NCBI RefSeq assembly: GCF_005887115.1
Contig: NZ_PNCJ01000008.1
Span: 124,001-188,000 of the forward strand
DNA from: Pseudoalteromonas rubra
GTDB lineage: Bacteria; Pseudomonadota; Gammaproteobacteria; Enterobacterales; Alteromonadaceae
Direction of reading: 5' to 3'
DNA length: 64,000 bases
Positions 27,983 to 37,184 of the stretch are shown in pieces. The first letter of the stretch is position 1, and each line of letters opens with the position of its first letter. Made by a program: the position numbers and the translations under genes. The notes under the pieces were generated by a model. The model was not told the DNA's origin and did not search any database. It saw only the letters and a program-made list of their open reading frames with translations.

Positions 27983-29613
27983 TAGTTGTGTTGTTCCATT
28001 GAGCGATTAACCCAGTATAAGGGGATCAGTCCAACCAGGACGATAAACAAGGCAGAGATAGAGGCCAGCTCAAGTTGTTCATCACTGACGTACTGATAAA
28101 CATGAGTGGCCAGGGTTTCAAAATTAAATGGTCTTAACAGCAGTGCCGCTGGCAGTTCTTTCATACATTCAATGAACACCAATAAGCCAGCTGTCAGCAA
28201 CCCGCGCTTAAGCAGGGGCATATGAACCCGGGCCAGGGTCTGAAAACGCCCTTTTCCGAGTGATAAGCTCGCCATATCAATACTCGGGCTGATACGTACA
28301 AAGCTCGATTCCACGGCACCATGAGCAATCGCATAAAACCGCACGACATAGGCAAAAACCATAGCGAACAAAGTACCACTCAGTAACAAACCTGGCTCAA
28401 AACCAGTGCCATCGAACCATTCGTTTAGTTTGGTATCCATTAAAGTGAGCGGTAACAACACCGCAATTGCCAAAACTGTACCCGGTAACGCATATCCGGT
28501 ACTGGCAAACCGGCCTGGTATTGGGGAGAGTTTGCCCGGTTCAATACGCTGATAATACACCACCAATAAGCTGATCATCATAGCGATAACACTCACGTAC
28601 AAACTTATCTTCAAACTCTGCAACGCGTAATTAAAAAACTCCGCATTCCAGGCCTGATCAAAATAATGCCACGCGTAATTGAGGAGTATTCCAACCGGTA
28701 CAAAAAATGCCACTGCGAGGATCAGCATACAGAACCCCCAGGCCAGCCACCCCTGATAACCCGTTAAATCGTAAAGATAGGTGTCATTAACCCCGGACTG
28801 GCGTTCATGTACCACTTGTGTTTTGCGACTCATACGCTCAAGTAACAGCGCAACAAATAAAAACAACAGCATGATACCTGAGATCTTGGCTGCGGCGGTC
28901 AGTGAGTAATATCCCAGCCAGGTGTCGTACACAGCCGTCGTCAGGGTGCTTACCGCAAAATAATGGACGGTGGCAAAATCTGCCATGGTTTCCATGCTGA
29001 TCAGCGCCAATGCGGCAACAATTGCGCCGCGAGACAAAGGTAAGCTGACTTTGAAGAAACTCTGCGCCGGGCTCATGCCCATCAGCTGACTAGCCTGCAC
29101 CAGTTTGAAAGACTGCTCTCGCAAAGCGGTTTTGAAAATCAAATATAAATAGGGATAGAGCACCAGCGCTATCATGACTATCGCACCCGGCAAAGTACGC
29201 AGGTCAAAAAACCAGTAATCATCTGGCCCCTGCCAGTCAAATTGCTGTCGTAACCAAATCTGCACCGGCCCGGCATAATCGAGTAAGTCAGTGTAAACGT
29301 AAGCGATGATATAAGCAGGCAGAGCGAGGGGTAACATCAATGCCCACTCAAATATCCGCTTACCTGGAAACTGACAGTAAGCTGTTAACCACCCCAGCGG
29401 CAGAGCAATGAGTGCGCTGAGCGTCACTACACCGGCGATCAGCAATATGGTGTTACGGGTATAGTCCCATAACACACTTTGCCACAAGTGGCTGAATACT
29501 TCCGATTCACCTTGCAGAGCTTCGAAAATCAGAAATGCCAGCGGGATTGACAGAGCTATGCCTATCAACCACGCCATGCACTGCCACGAGGACAGACTTT
29601 GTTTTAATTGCAT
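27982..29613 (-). CDS. fbpB: Ferric iron ABC transporter permease
   Basis: A 543-residue membrane protein made of two fused permease halves, each with about six helices and an EAA-like loop, as in FbpB/AfuB iron transporters. Segments such as METMADFATVHYFAVSTLT and the second-half region LPGTVLAIAVLLPL are typical. It sits between the binding protein and ATPase genes with no gap on either side, so the three are one operon (fbpA-fbpB-fbpC order on the minus strand). Confidence 0.9.
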   Translation of the reverse strand: MQLKQSLSSWQCMAWLIGIALSIPLAFLIFEALQGESEVFSHLWQSVLWDYTRNTILLIAGVVTLSALIALPLGWLTAYCQFPGKRIFEWALMLPLALPAYIIAYVYTDLLDYAGPVQIWLRQQFDWQGPDDYWFFDLRTLPGAIVMIALVLYPYLYLIFKTALREQSFKLVQASQLMGMSPAQSFFKVSLPLSRGAIVAALALISMETMADFATVHYFAVSTLTTAVYDTWLGYYSLTAAAKISGIMLLFLFVALLLERMSRKTQVVHERQSGVNDTYLYDLTGYQGWLAWGFCMLILAVAFFVPVGILLNYAWHYFDQAWNAEFFNYALQSLKISLYVSVIAMMISLLVVYYQRIEPGKLSPIPGRFASTGYALPGTVLAIAVLLPLTLMDTKLNEWFDGTGFEPGLLLSGTLFAMVFAYVVRFYAIAHGAVESSFVRISPSIDMASLSLGKGRFQTLARVHMPLLKRGLLTAGLLVFIECMKELPAALLLRPFNFETLATHVYQYVSDEQLELASISALFIVLVGLIPLYWVNRSMEQHN

Positions 29614-30618
29614 TTACAGGTCAAATTTTACCTCATCGATGAGCTTAAGCGCCATCGGACGGTATTTACTGATCTCGGACAAAGGTAAGCTGTCTTCCTT
29701 AAAAGTGCCCCAGGATGCCACTAGTTTCGACAATTCGACGCCCGGTTTAACCGGATATTCCATATTCATCGACGCGTACATGTTCTGGGCTTTATTGTCG
29801 GTCATAAACTCGATCAGTTTCAAGGCATTTTCTTTGTTTTTCGAGTACTTGGTCATTACTACACCCGAAACATTCAAGTGCGAGCCACGGTCGGCCTGAT
29901 TTGGGAAATTAATATAAACTGCATCAGCCCAGGCTTTTTGCTTGCTGTCTTCCAGCATTTTACCAAAGTAGTAGCTGTTACCCAGCGCCAGGTCACACAG
30001 GCCCTCTTTTACGGCTTTCACTTGCGCACGATCGTTACCCTGTGGCTTACGTGCCAGATTCGCCTTTACCCCTTGCAGCCAGGTCTTGGTTTCAGCTTCA
30101 CCATGGTGTGCAATCATGGACGCTACCAGTCCCAGGTTGTAAGGGTGTTTACCTGAACGCGTACAAATTTTGCCTTTGTATTTAGGATCAGCAAGCTCCT
30201 CATAACTCAGGCTGGTTAGCTTGCCCGATCTGTCTTTTGAGGAATAAACATTACGTACACGCTTGGTCAATGCGACCCAGTGGCCATCCGGATCCCGAAA
30301 GCTAGCTGGAATATTTTTATCGACCGTTTCACTGTCTATCGGGTCAGTCAGTCCAAGCTCCTCAAGCTGGATCATCGCACTGAAGTTCGACGTCAGGACA
30401 AGATCGGCACGGCCATGCTTTCCTTCCCGTTTGACTCGCTCAATCAGGCCTTTTTTCGCAAACACCACATTGGTTTTAATACCAGTCTGCTTAGTAAAGT
30501 CATCCAGAATCGGCTGGATCAGGAAAGGTTGACGATAGGAATAGATGTTTACTTCATCCGCAGCGACAGCAGATAAACTAGTAACAGCAGCAAGCAGAGT
30601 TACGATTGCACTTTTCAT
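29614..30618 (-). CDS. fbpA: Periplasmic ferric iron-binding protein
   Basis: A 334-residue exported binding protein with signal peptide MKSAIVTLLAAVTSLSAVAA. The mature start DEVNIYSYRQPFLIQPILDD and the tyrosine pair in LALGNSYYFGKML are characteristic of FbpA/FutA proteins that hold Fe(III) through tyrosines. An in-frame start seven codons upstream is possible, but 30618 has a GGAG and gives a normal signal sequence. A weak Fur-like sequence lies just upstream. Confidence 0.92.
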   Translation of the reverse strand: MKSAIVTLLAAVTSLSAVAADEVNIYSYRQPFLIQPILDDFTKQTGIKTNVVFAKKGLIERVKREGKHGRADLVLTSNFSAMIQLEELGLTDPIDSETVDKNIPASFRDPDGHWVALTKRVRNVYSSKDRSGKLTSLSYEELADPKYKGKICTRSGKHPYNLGLVASMIAHHGEAETKTWLQGVKANLARKPQGNDRAQVKAVKEGLCDLALGNSYYFGKMLEDSKQKAWADAVYINFPNQADRGSHLNVSGVVMTKYSKNKENALKLIEFMTDNKAQNMYASMNMEYPVKPGVELSKLVASWGTFKEDSLPLSEISKYRPMALKLIDEVKFDL

Positions 30619-30636
30619 AGGAGCTCCAAATAAAAA

Positions 30637-30651
30637 CAATTACTATTCTCA
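30637..30651 (-). promoter_or_regulatory. Weak Fur-box-like sequence upstream of fbpA
   Basis: TGAGAATAGTAATTG on the minus strand matches the 7-1-7 Fur consensus at roughly 9 of 14 informative positions, about 20-33 bp before the fbpA start. Iron control is expected for this operon, but the site match is poor. Confidence 0.3.
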
Positions 30652-30738
30652 GGATATGGTAACCCGAAACCAGGCAAAATACAGCCGATAGTTCGGCATA
30701 TTGCAATTTTATTAAATAGCGACATACGGACGTTTATG

Positions 30739-30756
30739 TGTAAGACATCTCTCACT
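30739..30756 (+). promoter_or_regulatory. UvrY/GacA-type binding site upstream of csrB
   Basis: TGTAAGACATCTCTCACT matches the inverted repeat recognised by the UvrY/GacA/VarA response regulators at csrB promoters (TGTAAGAGATCTCTCACA orientation) in 16 of 18 positions. It lies about 165-175 bp before the inferred csrB start, similar to the distance in E. coli. Confidence 0.75.
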
Positions 30757-30902
30757 AAGCTTGTCGCTATCTATGAAGATAACGCTGACTTTATCAACAA
30801 AATACAAAAAGGTCTTTGTTAGATAACAAGTTTTTTTGTAACCAAGTTATTTACCCGAATTTCAAAGCGTTTTTTTGTGGTGTTATCTCACCCAGAGTCT
30901 CA

Positions 30903-30908
30903 TATACT
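30903..30908 (+). promoter_or_regulatory. -10 element of csrB promoter
   Basis: TATACT lies about 7 nt before the first GGA-rich bases of the RNA. The -35 region (near 30881-30886) is poor, as expected for a promoter needing activation from the upstream UvrY-type site. Confidence 0.55.
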
Positions 30909-30914
30909 TTAGTC

Positions 30915-31308
30915 ATCTCAAGGGGAGAGCACAAAGCAACAGGGAAAAGGATTGAGTTGCTGGTCAGGGAGTTTGTGCGGTAGGAGTGTCAGGAACTAGG
31001 ATTAGGCTTCGGACAACAGGATATGCCGTTTAAGTAAGGACGTTGATGCACAGGTGGATGGTGCACAGGAATACAGGGAAACAGGAACAAGTCAGGATGA
31101 CGACACAAGGGATGGTAAGCACGGATTGAGTCAGCATATGGGAGCGCTGATTGCTTTAAGGACAGTACAGGATGTACATCTCGCAGAATGACAACGCAAG
31201 GCGAGACATGGACGAGCATGTAAGGAGTTGATCTCATCAACATAGCAGGACGCTATTTAGAAGATTCCGTCAAGCGCGGCCCGCAAGGGTCGCGCTCTTC
31301 TTATTTTT
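30915..31308 (+). ncRNA. csrB: CsrB-family CsrA-sequestering small RNA
   Basis: About 390 nt without a credible protein but with roughly 23 GGA motifs, mostly as CAGGA, AAGGA or CAGGGA. Many sit in loops of short hairpins: GTAC-AGGAT-GTAC, GTC-AGGAT-GAC, ATAGC-AGGAC-GCTAT and GCAAC...GTTGC. It ends in a strong GC stem and T-rich tail. This is the design of CsrB/CsrC/RsmZ RNAs, which titrate the translational regulator CsrA. A UvrY/GacA-like site and -10 box lie upstream. The 5' end is estimated from the -10 box. Length is close to that of E. coli CsrB. Confidence 0.85.
31273..31308 (+). terminator. Terminator of csrB
   Basis: GCGCGGCCC (31274-31282) pairs with GGGTCGCGC (31287-31295) around GCAA, with one G-U pair, followed by TCTTCTTATTTTT. 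Confidence 0.9.
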
Positions 31309-31323
31309 ATCCCTCTTAAATTC

Positions 31324-31485
31324 ATACCAATTTCACTTAATACCTGTTCAATTTGACGGAGCAAATATGACGCTAACTGTGTTAAAAATTTCTCATTTAG
31401 AACAACTAAATAGCAAAACTTTTGCCTAGTTATCGAACATATTTTCTCGCCTCAAAATAGAACACTTAATTAAGCAAATTGGTAT
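31324..31485. repeat. MITE-like element with ATACCAATTT terminal inverted repeats
   Basis: A 162-bp AT-rich element bounded by ATACCAATTT and AAATTGGTAT. Similarity continues inward (CTTAAT versus its inverse ATTAAG), giving arms of about 18 bp with small indels. It has no coding capacity. The first 43 bp match the short copy at 26766-26814. It lies between csrB and the DTW gene. Confidence 0.75.
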
Positions 31486-31500
31486 TACGCGTTTAACTGC

Positions 31501-32169
31501 TCACGCCAATTTGCTTTTCTTCCCTTTCAGATACGCATCACGAAAATCGACAAAATGCTGTGTCAGATATTCCGCAGCCTGTGTTTCGCCATTTTCAGCC
31601 AACACCACACAAGCAACCTCCGCTGTTCCCAGCTGGTGAGCATGCGGAGCTACCCTCAACTTATAATCAGACAAGCTTTCCGGAGTCACGGACAAGACAG
31701 GAAACTGATCCAGATAAGGGCTTTTTCGGAACATTTTTTTCGCTTCTCTCCAGGTTCCGTCGAGAAAAATATAGAGCGGCGTTTTGCCACTTTGTCGCGT
31801 CACCTGATGTATCACCCGTTCAGGTTCAACATTCTCCGCCGGAAAAACCACCACAGGCTGATAGGCAGGATCATTCAGTAATGCCAGTAAATCAGGGTCA
31901 GGGTCGGTGCGGTCCCAGCGGAACGCATGATTGTCCGGCACAATGTCCGCTATGAGACGGCCGGTGTTCGAAGGTTTGAAACTCTCATTGTGATACATCA
32001 GCAAGCATACTGCACTGTTGCATTCAGCCTCCTGGATACCGGCACAGATACATAAAGATTCGGCCAGTAAACACCGCTCGCAACGGGGTAATTTTGATCC
32101 CCGGGCCTTGAATTCCCGCCGCGCGGATGCTATTTGTTGGGCTCGCAATGCCAGTACCGAGTTTTCCAC
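31501..32169 (-). CDS. tapT: DTW-domain tRNA aminocarboxypropyltransferase
   Basis: A 222-residue protein of the DTW family, whose E. coli member TapT (YfiP) adds an aminocarboxypropyl group to uridine 47 of tRNA from SAM. The name-giving motif appears as LDGTWREAKKMF. The N-terminal cysteine cluster CERCLLAESLCICAG likely binds zinc. The orthology to TapT as opposed to a second DTW paralogue is likely but not proven. It is divergent from the GNAT gene with a 63-bp gap. Confidence 0.82.
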   Translation of the reverse strand: MENSVLALRAQQIASARREFKARGSKLPRCERCLLAESLCICAGIQEAECNSAVCLLMYHNESFKPSNTGRLIADIVPDNHAFRWDRTDPDPDLLALLNDPAYQPVVVFPAENVEPERVIHQVTRQSGKTPLYIFLDGTWREAKKMFRKSPYLDQFPVLSVTPESLSDYKLRVAPHAHQLGTAEVACVVLAENGETQAAEYLTQHFVDFRDAYLKGKKSKLA

Positions 32170-32232
32170 ACTTCTCTCCTCAAACTTGGGCCGGCTATCT
32201 TAGACAATTCTGATGATAAAAGCAGTATAACA

Positions 32233-32772
32233 ATGATGATAATTGCGCCTTCAACACGCTTAAAATACCGCCTTATGACACAGCAGGACGGTGATCTGCT
32301 CATTGAGCTCGACAGTGATCCTGCTGTTATGCGCTACATTACCAATGGCCAGCCCACTACCCGAGCGCAAATTGAGCAATTCTATCTCCCACGCCTGGCA
32401 AAATTTACTCACCCGCAACAAGGCTGGGGCCTGTGGCATTGCAGTTTACTTGACGACGATACTTTTCTGGGCTGGGTATTGATCCGCCCCATGAATTTCT
32501 TTGAGGGTGACATGGATGAACGAGACCTGGAGATCGGTTGGCGCTTCAAACAAGCGGCCTGGGGAAAGGGCTATGCCACTGAAGCCGCTAAGCATATTGC
32601 AGAACACCTAGCTGAGCAGAATAAGATGGATTATTTGAGCGCCATTGCCCTGAAAGACAACCTGGGCTCAATTAATATCATGCAAAAGTTGTCGATGACA
32701 TTTTTAAAAGAAGGAAAACACACAGGCCCGGACGGACCTGTGGATGTGGTGTACTACCGTAAAGCGATATAG
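32233..32772 (+). CDS. GNAT-family N-acetyltransferase
   Basis: A 179-residue acetyltransferase of the RimJ/RimL-like group. The acetyl-CoA-binding motif is EIGWRFKQAAWGKGYATEAA, followed by the typical NLGSINIMQKLSMTFLKEG segment. An in-frame ATG at 32134 would overlap the divergent DTW gene; the ATG at 32233 aligns with the family start (RLKYRLMTQQDGDLL). The acceptor, protein or small molecule, cannot be deduced. The gene stands alone. Confidence 0.87.
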   Translation: MMIIAPSTRLKYRLMTQQDGDLLIELDSDPAVMRYITNGQPTTRAQIEQFYLPRLAKFTHPQQGWGLWHCSLLDDDTFLGWVLIRPMNFFEGDMDERDLEIGWRFKQAAWGKGYATEAAKHIAEHLAEQNKMDYLSAIALKDNLGSINIMQKLSMTFLKEGKHTGPDGPVDVVYYRKAI

Positions 32773-32807
32773 GCTGGTTGGCGCGCTTTTAAGCCCACCC
32801 TGAGACA

Positions 32808-33611
32808 TTACACCATCAGGAATACAACCAAAAACAGGCCCAGCAATAATCGGTAGATTACAAACGGCAACATGCCCATGCGTTCAATGACCTTAAGGAA
32901 AAAGTGAATACATGCATAAGCGGAAATAAAAGATAAAATAGTGCCAGTCACAATGGCTCCCCAATCAATCACTTCATCTCCGGTGGCCAGCTTAAGCGTG
33001 TAATAACCACCTGCGGCGGCAATAATCGGGATCGACATCAAAAACGAAAAGCGAGCCGCACTTTGCTTATTTAGTCCGAGCATCATACCGGCCGTCATGG
33101 TGATACCAGAGCGTGATGTACCGGGCAGTAAAGCGGCAACCACCTGTGCAAAACCAATGATCAGGGCACTACGCCAGTTGAGCTGGTAAATGGTCTTAGT
33201 TTGTTTTGCTGTGGCATCGGCATACCAAAGTAAGAGACCAAAAATAATGGTAGTCGCCGCAATGACCCAGGCGCTGCGGGCAAAGTCCTCAACCAAATCC
33301 TTGGCCAAGAAGCCAATGACCAGACCCGGGATCGTCGCGACAATGATCCACCAGCCCAAGCGACTGTCTTCCGTTACACCTTGTTTGCCGAACGATTTAA
33401 ACCAGGCACCTAATATATCTGCCACTTCTTTACGAAAGTAAATCAATACAGCAGCCAAAGAGCCAACGTGAACGGCTACATCAAACGCTAACCCCTGGTC
33501 CTGCCAGCCTAATATCTGCGAAGGCAAAATCAAATGCGCCGAGCTGGAGATAGGCAAAAATTCGGTCAACCCCTGGATCAGAGCCAGTACAATAATTTCA
33601 ATGATACTCAT
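32808..33611 (-). CDS. uppP: Undecaprenyl-diphosphatase UppP
   Basis: A 267-residue integral membrane phosphatase (BacA family) that recycles undecaprenyl pyrophosphate to the monophosphate carrier for cell-wall synthesis. The two active-site motifs are [14 protein letters not shown] near the N-terminus and [10 protein letters not shown] in the middle. The start at 33611 overlaps the folK stop in an ATGA arrangement, so the two are translationally coupled. An upstream in-frame start inside folK is disfavoured. Confidence 0.94.
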   Translation of the reverse strand: MSIIEIIVLALIQGLTEFLPISSSAHLILPSQILGWQDQGLAFDVAVHVGSLAAVLIYFRKEVADILGAWFKSFGKQGVTEDSRLGWWIIVATIPGLVIGFLAKDLVEDFARSAWVIAATTIIFGLLLWYADATAKQTKTIYQLNWRSALIIGFAQVVAALLPGTSRSGITMTAGMMLGLNKQSAARFSFLMSIPIIAAAGGYYTLKLATGDEVIDWGAIVTGTILSFISAYACIHFFLKVIERMGMLPFVIYRLLLGLFLVVFLMV

Positions 33612-34096
33612 GATAAGGAAAACTCCACTTTCCATAGTTTTTGTTTTTGGTTGTCATATGCTTGCCAGATTTCAGCCATGCTGCAGCCTCGCACAGGGTG
33701 AATAAATTCGGGCGCTATTTCTGCCAGCGGCCTTAACACGAATGCGTTCCTGGTGATCTCATCTCGTGGCAATTGTGCTGGGGTATCACAAATCATATCG
33801 TCGTAAAAAAGGATATCCAGATCCAGTGTTCTGGGACTGAACTTCTTATCCTGAGGCGTCCTGCCATTATCACGCTCTATCTGCTTGAGCAAAGCGCATA
33901 AGTCTGGCAAAGACATATCCGTGTGTGTCGCAAACACGGAGTTGTAGAAATTTTTACCGCTAAAGCCTACAGGCTCACTTTCATAGACATCTGAATGAAT
34001 ATAATCAGGAAAATATTCAATAAGGGCCCTAAGCCCCTGACGAAAATGACGATCACGCTCCACATTGGAGCCAATACTGATAAAAACGTGCGCCAT
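33608..34096 (-). CDS. folK: Folate pyrophosphokinase FolK
   Basis: A 162-residue 6-hydroxymethyl-7,8-dihydropterin pyrophosphokinase. It begins [20 protein letters not shown], with YESEPVGF and the Mg-ATP signature [11 protein letters not shown]. The start at 34096 follows the folB stop after one base; a longer open frame reaching into folB is rejected. FolB makes the substrate of FolK, so the pair encodes consecutive folate steps, and uppP rides in the same operon. Confidence 0.94.
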   Translation of the reverse strand: MAHVFISIGSNVERDRHFRQGLRALIEYFPDYIHSDVYESEPVGFSGKNFYNSVFATHTDMSLPDLCALLKQIERDNGRTPQDKKFSPRTLDLDILFYDDMICDTPAQLPRDEITRNAFVLRPLAEIAPEFIHPVRGCSMAEIWQAYDNQKQKLWKVEFSLS

Positions 34097-34097
34097 A

Positions 34098-34448
34098 TTA
34101 TCTTGTCCGCATGATTTCCAGGCCAACAGTTTGTGCCTGAGGAACGGCTGCCGGCTTGCTGACCCGAATGGTGATTGCCTGAATTGCAAATTCTTGCAAA
34201 ATAATGGCAGCAAGTTGCTCAACCAGTGTCTCCAGCAGCTCAACCCGGCTTGCTTCGGTATGCGCTATTACTCGCTCACTCACCCTGGCGTAATCCACGG
34301 CCAGAGTTATGTCATCCTGTTGCGCAGCAGCCGAGATATCGGTCTTCATCTCTATATCAAAGAAAAGGCTTTGTTTACTTTCTTTTTCAAAGTCGTAAAC
34401 TCCTATTATGGTCTCGACGTGTAATTGCGAGATATAGACCGTGTCCAT
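34098..34448 (-). CDS. folB: Dihydroneopterin aldolase FolB
   Basis: A 116-residue enzyme cleaving dihydroneopterin to 6-hydroxymethyl-dihydropterin. VETIIGVYDFEKESKQ and the C-terminal VSKPAAVPQAQTVGLEI match the family. The 34448 ATG has AGGAG six bases upstream and is chosen over one five codons earlier. It is the first gene of folB-folK-uppP, divergent from plsY. Confidence 0.93.
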   Translation of the reverse strand: MDTVYISQLHVETIIGVYDFEKESKQSLFFDIEMKTDISAAAQQDDITLAVDYARVSERVIAHTEASRVELLETLVEQLAAIILQEFAIQAITIRVSKPAAVPQAQTVGLEIMRTR

Positions 34449-34557
34449 GTAAACTCCTGACATGACTGATTCGGATCGGCTTTTTCACGTACCCAGCCGC
34501 CTTGAAATAAAGCGACGATGATAGCCCAAATAACGGCAAGAAAAAATAAGGAAGCTT

Positions 34558-35148
34558 GTGATAGTCAGTTTAATATGTGTTTGTGCTTATTTATTTGGTT
34601 CAATCTCTTCCGCGATTTTGATTTCGAGACTCTTTTCTTTGCCCGATCCCCGCTTTGCAGGCTCAAACAATCCAGGCGCAACCAATGTACTGCGTCTTGG
34701 CGGTAAACTCCCCGCCGTACTGGTATTGGTATTTGATATCCTTAAAGGTACAGTCCCCGTTTGGGGTGCTTACTTTCTTGGTATTGAACCCATCTGGCTG
34801 GGCATAGTCGCAGTATGTGCCTGCCTGGGCCATATTTACCCAGTGTTTTTTCATTTCAATGGTGGTAAAGCCGTTGCAACGGCCTTTGGTGCTCTGTTGC
34901 CTATTGGATTGTCACTGGGGGGAATGTTAATTGGCACGTGGCTACTGATTGTCGCACTCACGCGCTACTCGTCACTGGCGGCCATTGTCACCGTGTTAGC
35001 TGCACCCGCCTATACCTGGATGATAAAGCCCCTGTACACTCTGCCTGTGTGTTTTCTTACAATATTGATAATATTCCGTCACAGAGCCAACATACGCCGA
35101 CTCCTGAACGGAACCGAGCCAAAGCTCGGCAAAAAGAACGTAGACTAA
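34558..35148 (+). CDS. plsY: Glycerol-3-phosphate acyltransferase PlsY
   Basis: A 196-residue inner-membrane enzyme that uses acyl-phosphate to make lysophosphatidate, the first step in phospholipid synthesis. The three motifs are visible: [10 protein letters not shown], the [13 protein letters not shown] glycerol-phosphate site and [18 protein letters not shown]. It starts with GTG preceded by AAGGAAG. It is convergent with tsaD, with 10 bp between stops; plsY next to folB and tsaD is a common gammaproteobacterial arrangement. Confidence 0.94.
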   Translation: MIVSLICVCAYLFGSISSAILISRLFSLPDPRFAGSNNPGATNVLRLGGKLPAVLVLVFDILKGTVPVWGAYFLGIEPIWLGIVAVCACLGHIYPVFFHFNGGKAVATAFGALLPIGLSLGGMLIGTWLLIVALTRYSSLAAIVTVLAAPAYTWMIKPLYTLPVCFLTILIIFRHRANIRRLLNGTEPKLGKKNVD

Positions 35149-35158
35149 CCGTTCCCTC

Positions 35159-36172
35159 TTATAACGGAGGCAGGCTGTCTAGCGGCCAACGCGGTTGGGT
35201 TTTCATACTCAGTTCGGCGGTTTGCCCGGCTTTCAGGCGCTGCATGCCTGCGTATGCGATCATCGCACCATTGTCTGTACAAAACTCAGTTCTCGGGTAG
35301 TACACCTTCCCTTTCATGCCCTGCATCATGCGCTCAAGCTTGGTACGCAGCTCCGTATTGGCACTGACACCACCTGCAATGATCAGGCGCTTTATTCCTG
35401 TCTCTTTCAGCGCCCGTTTGCATTTAATGGCGAGCGTATCAACCACAGCCGTCTGAAAGGCATGGGCAATATCCGCTTTGGTTTGCTCATCATCGCCAGC
35501 CGACTTAATGGTATTGGCAGCCGCCGTTTTAAGCCCGCTAAAGCTAAAATCAAGCCCGGGTCTGTCTGTCATGGGACGTGGGAACACAAACCGACCCGCC
35601 ACACCTTTTGTCGCAAGCTTAGCCAGCATTGGACCTCCGGGGTAATCCAGCCCAAGCAACTTTGCCGTTTTATCGAAGGCTTCCCCCGCAGCATCATCCA
35701 CAGACTCGCCCAGCACCTCGTATTCACCGATCCCAGCGACCTTAACCATCATAGTGTGACCACCAGAGACCAGTAGCGCTACAAACGGGAATTCAGGCAT
35801 CTCTTCTTCCAGCATCGGGGCCAGTAAATGACCTTCCATGTGGTGCACTGCCACAGCAGGGATATTCCAGCCAAATGCCAGTGAACGGCCAATAGAAGTG
35901 CCCACCAACAAGGCACCCACTAATCCAGGACCTGCTGTATAGGCGATGCCATCCAGAGACTCAGGGCCACAGCCCGCCTGTTTAAAAGCGGCCTCAATTA
36001 ACGGAATGGTTTTGCGAACATGATCTCTTGAAGCCAGCTCTGGAACAACCCCACCATAATCAGCATGAACTTTTACCTGGCTGTATAATTGATGTGCCAA
36101 GAGTCCCTGCTCATCATCATAGATAGCAATCCCCGTCTCGTCACAAGAAGACTCGATACCTAAAATTCGCAA
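35159..36172 (-). CDS. tsaD: tRNA threonylcarbamoyladenosine transferase TsaD
   Basis: A 337-residue Kae1/TsaD protein that transfers the threonylcarbamoyl group to A37 of ANN-decoding tRNAs. The start [20 protein letters not shown], the metal-binding histidines in HHMEGHL, the SGGHTMMV loop and [11 protein letters not shown] are the family markers. rpsU, often divergent from tsaD in this class, is not next to it here; DUF416 and DUF2007 genes lie upstream on the same strand. Confidence 0.95.
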   Translation of the reverse strand: MRILGIESSCDETGIAIYDDEQGLLAHQLYSQVKVHADYGGVVPELASRDHVRKTIPLIEAAFKQAGCGPESLDGIAYTAGPGLVGALLVGTSIGRSLAFGWNIPAVAVHHMEGHLLAPMLEEEMPEFPFVALLVSGGHTMMVKVAGIGEYEVLGESVDDAAGEAFDKTAKLLGLDYPGGPMLAKLATKGVAGRFVFPRPMTDRPGLDFSFSGLKTAAANTIKSAGDDEQTKADIAHAFQTAVVDTLAIKCKRALKETGIKRLIIAGGVSANTELRTKLERMMQGMKGKVYYPRTEFCTDNGAMIAYAGMQRLKAGQTAELSMKTQPRWPLDSLPPL

Positions 36173-36208
36173 TTTTGATTCTCCACTACTAAAAATTTGG
36201 ACAAAAAA

Positions 36209-36805
36209 TCAGACTTCAATTGCCAGACCTATATTGGTCTGCCCATCGCTCAACGCCAATGCCTTGAGTGTTTTAACCGATTGATTATCAATGCGAGGCA
36301 TGTCAGCAACACACTCAATCAGCTCACTAAGTACGTCAATTTCGTACTGCATTAAAGGGTGCTCTCTGACCTGTTGATTGTCTGGCTGAATGTCTTCTGC
36401 CATTAGCAAAAACTCAATGTACCTTGCGACAGTCGCCTGAGAGATCTTCGCCACGTTGACAAACTCACTCTCATCTTTGCTCATCACTCCCTGAATAAAG
36501 CCAAGGAGTGCGGTTGCAACATCGATCGCCGCATACGTGCCGAACATATCAAAATCTTTCAGCTCTGGAACATTTGGCTCGATCTTCTCGATTTGCTTTT
36601 CCAGACTGATTTTGCTTTTTGGCAAAAGCACTTTTTCCCAGCATACATTGAGCGCACTGCGTAATATCGCCTCATCGCCAAATCCAGTTGCCTCACTGAA
36701 CAAGCCGTAATTGGGTAGCATACGTTCTAATATAGCCGCGGCAAGGACTGCCTTCTGTAAATAATTTAGCTCTCTGATACGCTGAAAATTATTTGCTTTC
36801 GTCAT
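36209..36805 (-). CDS. DUF416 (YjaG) family protein
   Basis: A 198-residue soluble, mainly helical protein resembling E. coli YjaG (DUF416). Recognisable stretches are FQRIRELNYLQKAVLAAAIL, LERMLPNYGLFSEATGFGD and LRSALNVCWEKVL. No catalytic motif is apparent and the family function is unknown. The start at 36805 lies 17 bp inside the end of the upstream DUF2007 gene, so expression is probably coupled. The tsaD start is 36 bp downstream. Confidence 0.85.
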   Translation of the reverse strand: MTKANNFQRIRELNYLQKAVLAAAILERMLPNYGLFSEATGFGDEAILRSALNVCWEKVLLPKSKISLEKQIEKIEPNVPELKDFDMFGTYAAIDVATALLGFIQGVMSKDESEFVNVAKISQATVARYIEFLLMAEDIQPDNQQVREHPLMQYEIDVLSELIECVADMPRIDNQSVKTLKALALSDGQTNIGLAIEV

Positions 36806-37121
36806 AGCTTTTTCCACAGTGCCAGCAATATTGAAACCCTGAACCATTGTGTTCAGAGCAGCCGCGACACTGCCAATCTTCCGATAAGTTATTTTGCTGG
36901 TAGTTTACCAAGATTTCTTCCGCCTCGGGTACTTTTATCGCGCAGACAAATATTTTTATTGTCTCCTGACAAAATGGTACCTCTCCCAATGCGGTGGTCA
37001 GCACTGCACCCTCGACATGTGTTTTGAGCCTCGCTTGTGTCAATAAGCCCAAAACAATATGGGCCTCTAACGGGTTATCCGTGCGATAAACACACGTCCA
37101 GTCAAACATTGCATTACTCAT
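36789..37121 (-). CDS. DUF2007 protein with C-terminal zinc ribbon
   Basis: A 110-residue protein. The first about 70 residues resemble DUF2007 (CVYRTDNPLEAHIVLGLLTQ), a small fold seen in several bacterial proteins. The C-terminus carries WQCRGCSEHNGSGFQYCWHC, two CxxC pairs typical of a zinc ribbon. GGAG lies before the ATG at 37121. It overlaps the DUF416 gene. A regulatory or protein-interaction role is possible, but no function is known. Confidence 0.78.
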   Translation of the reverse strand: MSNAMFDWTCVYRTDNPLEAHIVLGLLTQARLKTHVEGAVLTTALGEVPFCQETIKIFVCAIKVPEAEEILVNYQQNNLSEDWQCRGCSEHNGSGFQYCWHCGKSYDESK

Positions 37122-37184
37122 CGCTGGACTCCAAAATTTTGCTATGATAATCACTATTGTAGCGTGCTTATACGGAGTACAAAA

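Noticed and set aside
30989-31243. 84-residue open frame on the minus strand in the gap past fbpA
   Set aside because: It lies fully antisense to the GGA-rich CsrB-type RNA, has low-complexity composition and no ribosome site; the RNA explains the sequence better.
34097-34243. N-terminal extension of folK
   Set aside because: It would overlap folB in another frame; the start at 34096 matches the family exactly.
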